Assembly: GCA_050697275.1 (NCBI GenBank)
Contig: JBOGZI010000123.1
Coordinates: forward strand, 1 to 7,008
DNA length: 7,008 bases
Direction of reading: 5' to 3'
DNA from: JBOGZI01 sp050697275
Lineage (GTDB): Bacteria > Actinomycetota > Thermoleophilia > Solirubrobacterales > 70-9
Positions within the stretch are counted from its first letter, which is position 1, and each line of letters starts with the position of its first letter. Made by a program: the position numbers and the translations under genes. The notes under the pieces are model-generated. The model saw only the letters and a program-made list of their open reading frames with translations, made no database searches and had not been told where the DNA came from. This document shows positions 4,729 to 7,008 of this stretch, one piece after another.

Positions 4729-5853
4729 GGCAATGATGCCGCGCTGGATCTCGGAGGTGCCGCCGTAGATCGTGGAGACGAGGGTGGCGCGGACGAGGCG
4801 CTCCATGTCGTACTCCGAGGAGTAGCCGTAGCCGCCCATCGTCTGCATGCCCTCGAGCGCGACGCGCTGGGCGGTCTCGGTGACGAACAGCTTCACCATC
4901 GAGGCCTCCTTGGGCAGCATCCGGTCCGGGTCCTCGTCGGTCATGGTCGCGACCCACCGCGTCATCAGCCGCGCCGCCTCGAGCTCGGTGGCGAGGTCGG
5001 CGAAGCGGTGCTGGAGGGCCTGGAAGGACCCGATCGGCCGGCCGAACTGCTTGCGCTCCTTGGCGTAGGCCAGCGCGTCGTCGAAGGCGCGCTGCCCGAT
5101 CCCGAGCATGGTGGCGGCGAGGATGAGGCGCTCGACGTTGAGGCCGGCCATCAGCTGGGTCCAGCCGTGGTCGGCCTCGCCGAGCAGCTGGTCCGAGGGC
5201 ACCTCGCAGTCGTTGAAGTAGACGGTGTTGGTCTCCCGGCCGCCCATCGTGTCGATCGGCTGCATCTCCATTCCCTCGGTGCCCTTGGGGACGAAGATCA
5301 TCGAGAGGCCCTCGTGCTTGTTCTCGCCCTTGGTGGTGCGGCACACGACCAGCACGTGGTCGGAGTGGTGGGCGTTCGAGATGAACACCTTCTGACCGTT
5401 GATCAAGAAGCCGTCGTTGGAGCGGACCGCCTCGGTGGTGAGCGAGCCGACGTCGGAGCCCGCCTCAGGCTCGGTCATCGCGATCGCCTCGACCGACCCG
5501 GCGGCGATCCCGCCGAGCACCTTCTTCTTCTGCTCCTCGGTGCCGAAGCGCTTGGTCGCCCCCGCGACGATCAGGGTGGTGGCGTAGCCGCCGATCGGCG
5601 CCATCCCCCGCGAGGTCTCCTCCATGAACAGGCAGGCGTCGAGCATGGTGCCGGCGGAGCCCCCGTATTCCTCCGGGATCGTCAGACCGAGCCAGCCGAG
5701 CTCGGCCATCTTCTCGTAGAGGGGCTGGACGTGCTGGAGGGTGTGGCCTTCGGTGAGCTGCTCGCGCTTCTCGGTGGTGCCGACCTCGCGCTCACAGAAG
5801 TCGCGGATCGACTCGACGAAGTGCTCCTGCTCGTCGGTGAGCTTGAAGTCCAC
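4711..5853 (-). CDS. Acyl-CoA dehydrogenase family flavoprotein
   Basis: This complete 380-residue protein has the standard length of the family, which oxidises acyl-CoA thioesters to 2-enoyl-CoA with FAD and passes electrons to electron transfer flavoprotein. It shows the N-terminal helical domain (MDFKLTDEQEHFVESIRDF, LGLTIPEEYGG at 56-65), the flavin-domain signature AMTEPEAGSDVGS at 125-137, and the C-terminal helices with RKQFGRPIGSFQALQHRFAD at 267-286, MGGYGYSSEYDMERLVR and IYGGTSEIQRG near the end. In butyryl- and medium-chain enzymes the catalytic Glu is the E of YEGT; here that position is Gly364. Glu241 in GLNVERLILA matches the place used by isovaleryl- and long-chain-type enzymes, so it is the likely base. 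The substrate cannot be told from the sequence. The start is GTG 5853-5851, since an in-frame TAG lies 12 nt upstream. It follows the FHA gene by 53 nt. Confidence 0.93.
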   Translation of the reverse strand: MDFKLTDEQEHFVESIRDFCEREVGTTEKREQLTEGHTLQHVQPLYEKMAELGWLGLTIPEEYGGSAGTMLDACLFMEETSRGMAPIGGYATTLIVAGATKRFGTEEQKKKVLGGIAAGSVEAIAMTEPEAGSDVGSLTTEAVRSNDGFLINGQKVFISNAHHSDHVLVVCRTTKGENKHEGLSMIFVPKGTEGMEMQPIDTMGGRETNTVYFNDCEVPSDQLLGEADHGWTQLMAGLNVERLILAATMLGIGQRAFDDALAYAKERKQFGRPIGSFQALQHRFADLATELEAARLMTRWVATMTDEDPDRMLPKEASMVKLFVTETAQRVALEGMQTMGGYGYSSEYDMERLVRATLVSTIYGGTSEIQRGIIAKTLGL

Positions 5854-5867
5854 GGCCTGAACCTAAC

Positions 5868-5900
5868 GGGTTGCTCCTCGGCTTCGCCTGCGGAGCACCC
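5868..5900 (-). repeat. Imperfect inverted repeat (hairpin) between the FHA gene and the acyl-CoA dehydrogenase gene
   Basis: On the minus strand GGGUGCUCC (5900-5892) pairs with GGAGC-A-ACCC (5877-5868), 9 bp with one extra A. A short inner GGC-GAA-GCC stem sits in the loop. No T run follows on either strand, so it is not a classic terminator. It ends just before the start region of the acyl-CoA dehydrogenase and may be a processing site, a weak terminator or a stability element. Confidence 0.5.
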
Positions 5901-5906
5901 TCGCAT

Positions 5907-6737
5907 CTAGGGCGACTCGACGCCGCCGGGGTCTTCGCCGCCGGTGTCGGGTGCCTCGACGTCGGGGACCTCCACCCCCTCGATCTCCTCCTGGATCCTG
6001 TCGATGATCCCGCTCAGGCTGCGCTCGGTGGTGTCGAGCAGGGCCGCGACCAGGAGGAAGGCGATCAGGGCGAGGGTCGAGAGGATGGCGCCGATGATCC
6101 CGGTGATCCGGCCGATGTGGGCGAGGCCGCGGAAGCTGTCGGTCTCGCCGCGGTCGACCTTCCGCATGCCGATGCTGCCGAGCACGATCGCCGCGATCGC
6201 GCAGGGGAGCGAGACGAAGAAGGCGGCCCCGGTGCTAAACAGGATCAGGAAGATCGAGAGCGGGCCGAGGAAGATGGCGGCGAGCGCGGGCAGGTTGCTC
6301 TCCTGCTGCGGGTGAGGGGCCAGCCGGCGGGGTGCGGGTCGCTGAGCGGGCGGCGGCTGAGCGGGGGCGGGACCGCGCGGCGCGGGGCCCGGGTGCTCCT
6401 CGGTCGCCTCCGGCCCCGGCGCGATCAGCGCAGTGGCGGCGTCGGCGCCGGTCACCTCCAGGACGGTGCCGCCGACCTGGACCTCGTCGCCGGCGGAGAG
6501 CTCGACTGGCGCGGAGATGGGCTCGCCGTTGACGAAGGTGCCGTTGGAGGAGCCGAGGTCCTCGACGGTGACGGCGCCGCCGTCGGCGAGGAAGCGGGCG
6601 TGGCGGCGGGAGACGCCACGGTCCTCGATCACCAGACCGGCGCCGCCGGGCTCGCGGCCCACGGTGAGCTCGGCGCCCAGCGGATGCTCGCTGCCGGCCC
6701 CCGCTCCCTCTCGTATGACGAGAAATGCGTCAGACAA
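5907..6737 (-). CDS. FHA-domain protein with C-terminal membrane segments (DUF4190-like)
   Basis: The 276-residue product has an N-terminal forkhead-associated domain, a fold that binds phosphothreonine peptides. Its motifs are LTVGRE (24-29), GVSRRHARF (41-49) and LGSSNGTFVNGE (61-72), which include the Arg, Ser, His and Asn residues needed for ligand binding. A Pro/Ala/Arg linker (about 105-148) leads to hydrophobic segments at about 149-190 and 207-234, with CAIAAIVLGSIGMRKVDRG between, resembling the small DUF4190 membrane domain. A Glu/Asp/Gly/Pro-rich end (about 250-276) follows. In actinobacteria such proteins often act with Ser/Thr kinases, but none is visible here and the role is unknown. 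I place the start at TTG 6737-6735 (MSDAFLVIREG), which keeps the first FHA strand. The only in-frame ATG further up lies inside the tRNA gene. No ribosome site is visible before the TTG. Confidence 0.85.
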   Translation of the reverse strand: MSDAFLVIREGAGAGSEHPLGAELTVGREPGGAGLVIEDRGVSRRHARFLADGGAVTVEDLGSSNGTFVNGEPISAPVELSAGDEVQVGGTVLEVTGADAATALIAPGPEATEEHPGPAPRGPAPAQPPPAQRPAPRRLAPHPQQESNLPALAAIFLGPLSIFLILFSTGAAFFVSLPCAIAAIVLGSIGMRKVDRGETDSFRGLAHIGRITGIIGAILSTLALIAFLLVAALLDTTERSLSGIIDRIQEEIEGVEVPDVEAPDTGGEDPGGVESP

Positions 6738-6740
6738 GAG

Positions 6741-6813
<73 letters not shown>

Positions 6814-6849
6814 GCGCGCGTCACTGTAGCGAGGCTTGCTGGGGGCGAT

Positions 6850-6877
6850 CCCTCCTGCAACCCTATGCGCGGGAGGA
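6850..6877 (-). other. Hairpin just after the SDR stop codon
   Basis: UCCUCC (6877-6872) can pair with GGAGGG (6855-6850), six pairs including one G-U, with a short inner GCA/UGC stem. No U tract follows (the next bases are AUCGCCCCC), so it is at most a weak or Rho-assisted end for the SDR transcript. The SDR gene and the tRNA might also share a transcript. Confidence 0.3.
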
Positions 6878-7008
6878 CTAGCTCCGCGGGTGGAGAGCGA
6901 GGCGTTGGCCGTTCATCCGCGAGGCCGCGTCCGAGCAGAGAAAGGCGATCACCTCGGCGAGGTGCTCGGCCGGGGTGAAGCTGGGTCGCTCCTCGCCGGG
7001 GCTGTCGG
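6878..7008 (-). CDS. Short-chain dehydrogenase/reductase family protein, C-terminal 43 residues (5' part outside the window)
   Basis: The minus frame ending at TAG 6880-6878 encodes a peptide starting DSPGEERPSFTPAEHLAE and continuing VIAFLCSDAASRMNGQRLA before its last residues LHPRS. The pattern of an acidic 'AEHLAE' helix start, a FLCSDAAS segment and NGQ followed by a hydrophobic strand is the usual C-terminus of classical SDR enzymes, NAD(P)-dependent oxidoreductases with a Rossmann fold. The cofactor-binding and catalytic parts lie beyond the right edge, so neither substrate nor reaction can be inferred. The stop is 64 nt upstream of the tRNA-Thr gene. Confidence 0.72.
   Translation of the reverse strand, partial: DSPGEERPSFTPAEHLAEVIAFLCSDAASRMNGQRLALHPRS

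Noticed and set aside
3740..5344. Very long minus-strand open frame leading into nusG that could be read as a 708-residue fusion
   Set aside because: The part before the nusG ATG is an out-of-frame reading of secE, rpmG and the acyl-CoA dehydrogenase gene, rich in Arg, Gly and Pro. The nusG ATG has its own ribosome site.
4588..5910. Plus-strand open frame of about 440 codons opposite the acyl-CoA dehydrogenase gene
   Set aside because: It mirrors a complete, highly conserved gene on the other strand. Its translation is rich in Leu, Gly, Arg, His and Val without recognisable motifs, as expected for antisense frames of GC-rich genes.

Overview
This window is a fragment of a high-GC bacterial chromosome. 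Every gene I can support lies on the minus strand, so the biological reading order runs from base 7008 down to base 1. Protein sequences (RpoB with a FMGDFPWMT segment, bL12, uL11, a compact NusG), strong GC bias, and FHA, acyl-CoA dehydrogenase and SDR genes as neighbours fit an actinobacterium. My best guess is class Thermoleophilia (Solirubrobacterales or a relative). That placement is an inference from sequence feel, not from a search.

Reading order on the minus strand is: the 3' end of a short-chain dehydrogenase gene (7008-6878); a tRNA-Thr(GGU) gene (6813-6741); an FHA-domain membrane protein starting 4 nt after the tRNA (6737-5907); a complete acyl-CoA dehydrogenase (5853-4711) followed by a terminator-like structure; then the conserved block rpmG, secE, nusG, rplK, rplA, rplJ, rplL and the first 121 codons of rpoB, which runs off the left edge. 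Gaps from rpmG to rplA are only 5-34 nt, and rplJ/rplL are directly abutted, so rpmG-secE-nusG-rplK-rplA-rplJ-rplL looks like one or two polycistronic units. The two larger gaps inside the block, before rplJ (100 nt) and before rpoB (212 nt), are where regulatory signals are visible.

Functionally the block supplies the ribosomal L1 arm (uL1), the GTPase-associated centre and stalk (uL11, uL10, bL12), zinc-type bL33, the SecE translocon subunit, the elongation factor NusG and RNA polymerase beta. A good promoter-like sequence (TTGACC-N18-TAATCT) lies between rplL and rpoB, so polymerase synthesis can probably be set separately from the ribosomal proteins.

I see no mobile element, CRISPR array, defence system or obviously new multi-gene system. 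Points worth a second look are low-complexity charged extensions on three machinery proteins (an acidic tail on uL10, a tail on uL1, a roughly 154-residue charged N-terminus on SecE), alternative RNA pairings in the rplJ leader, hairpins between rplL and rpoB, a T6 tract in the rpmG leader, and the near-leaderless FHA gene after the tRNA.
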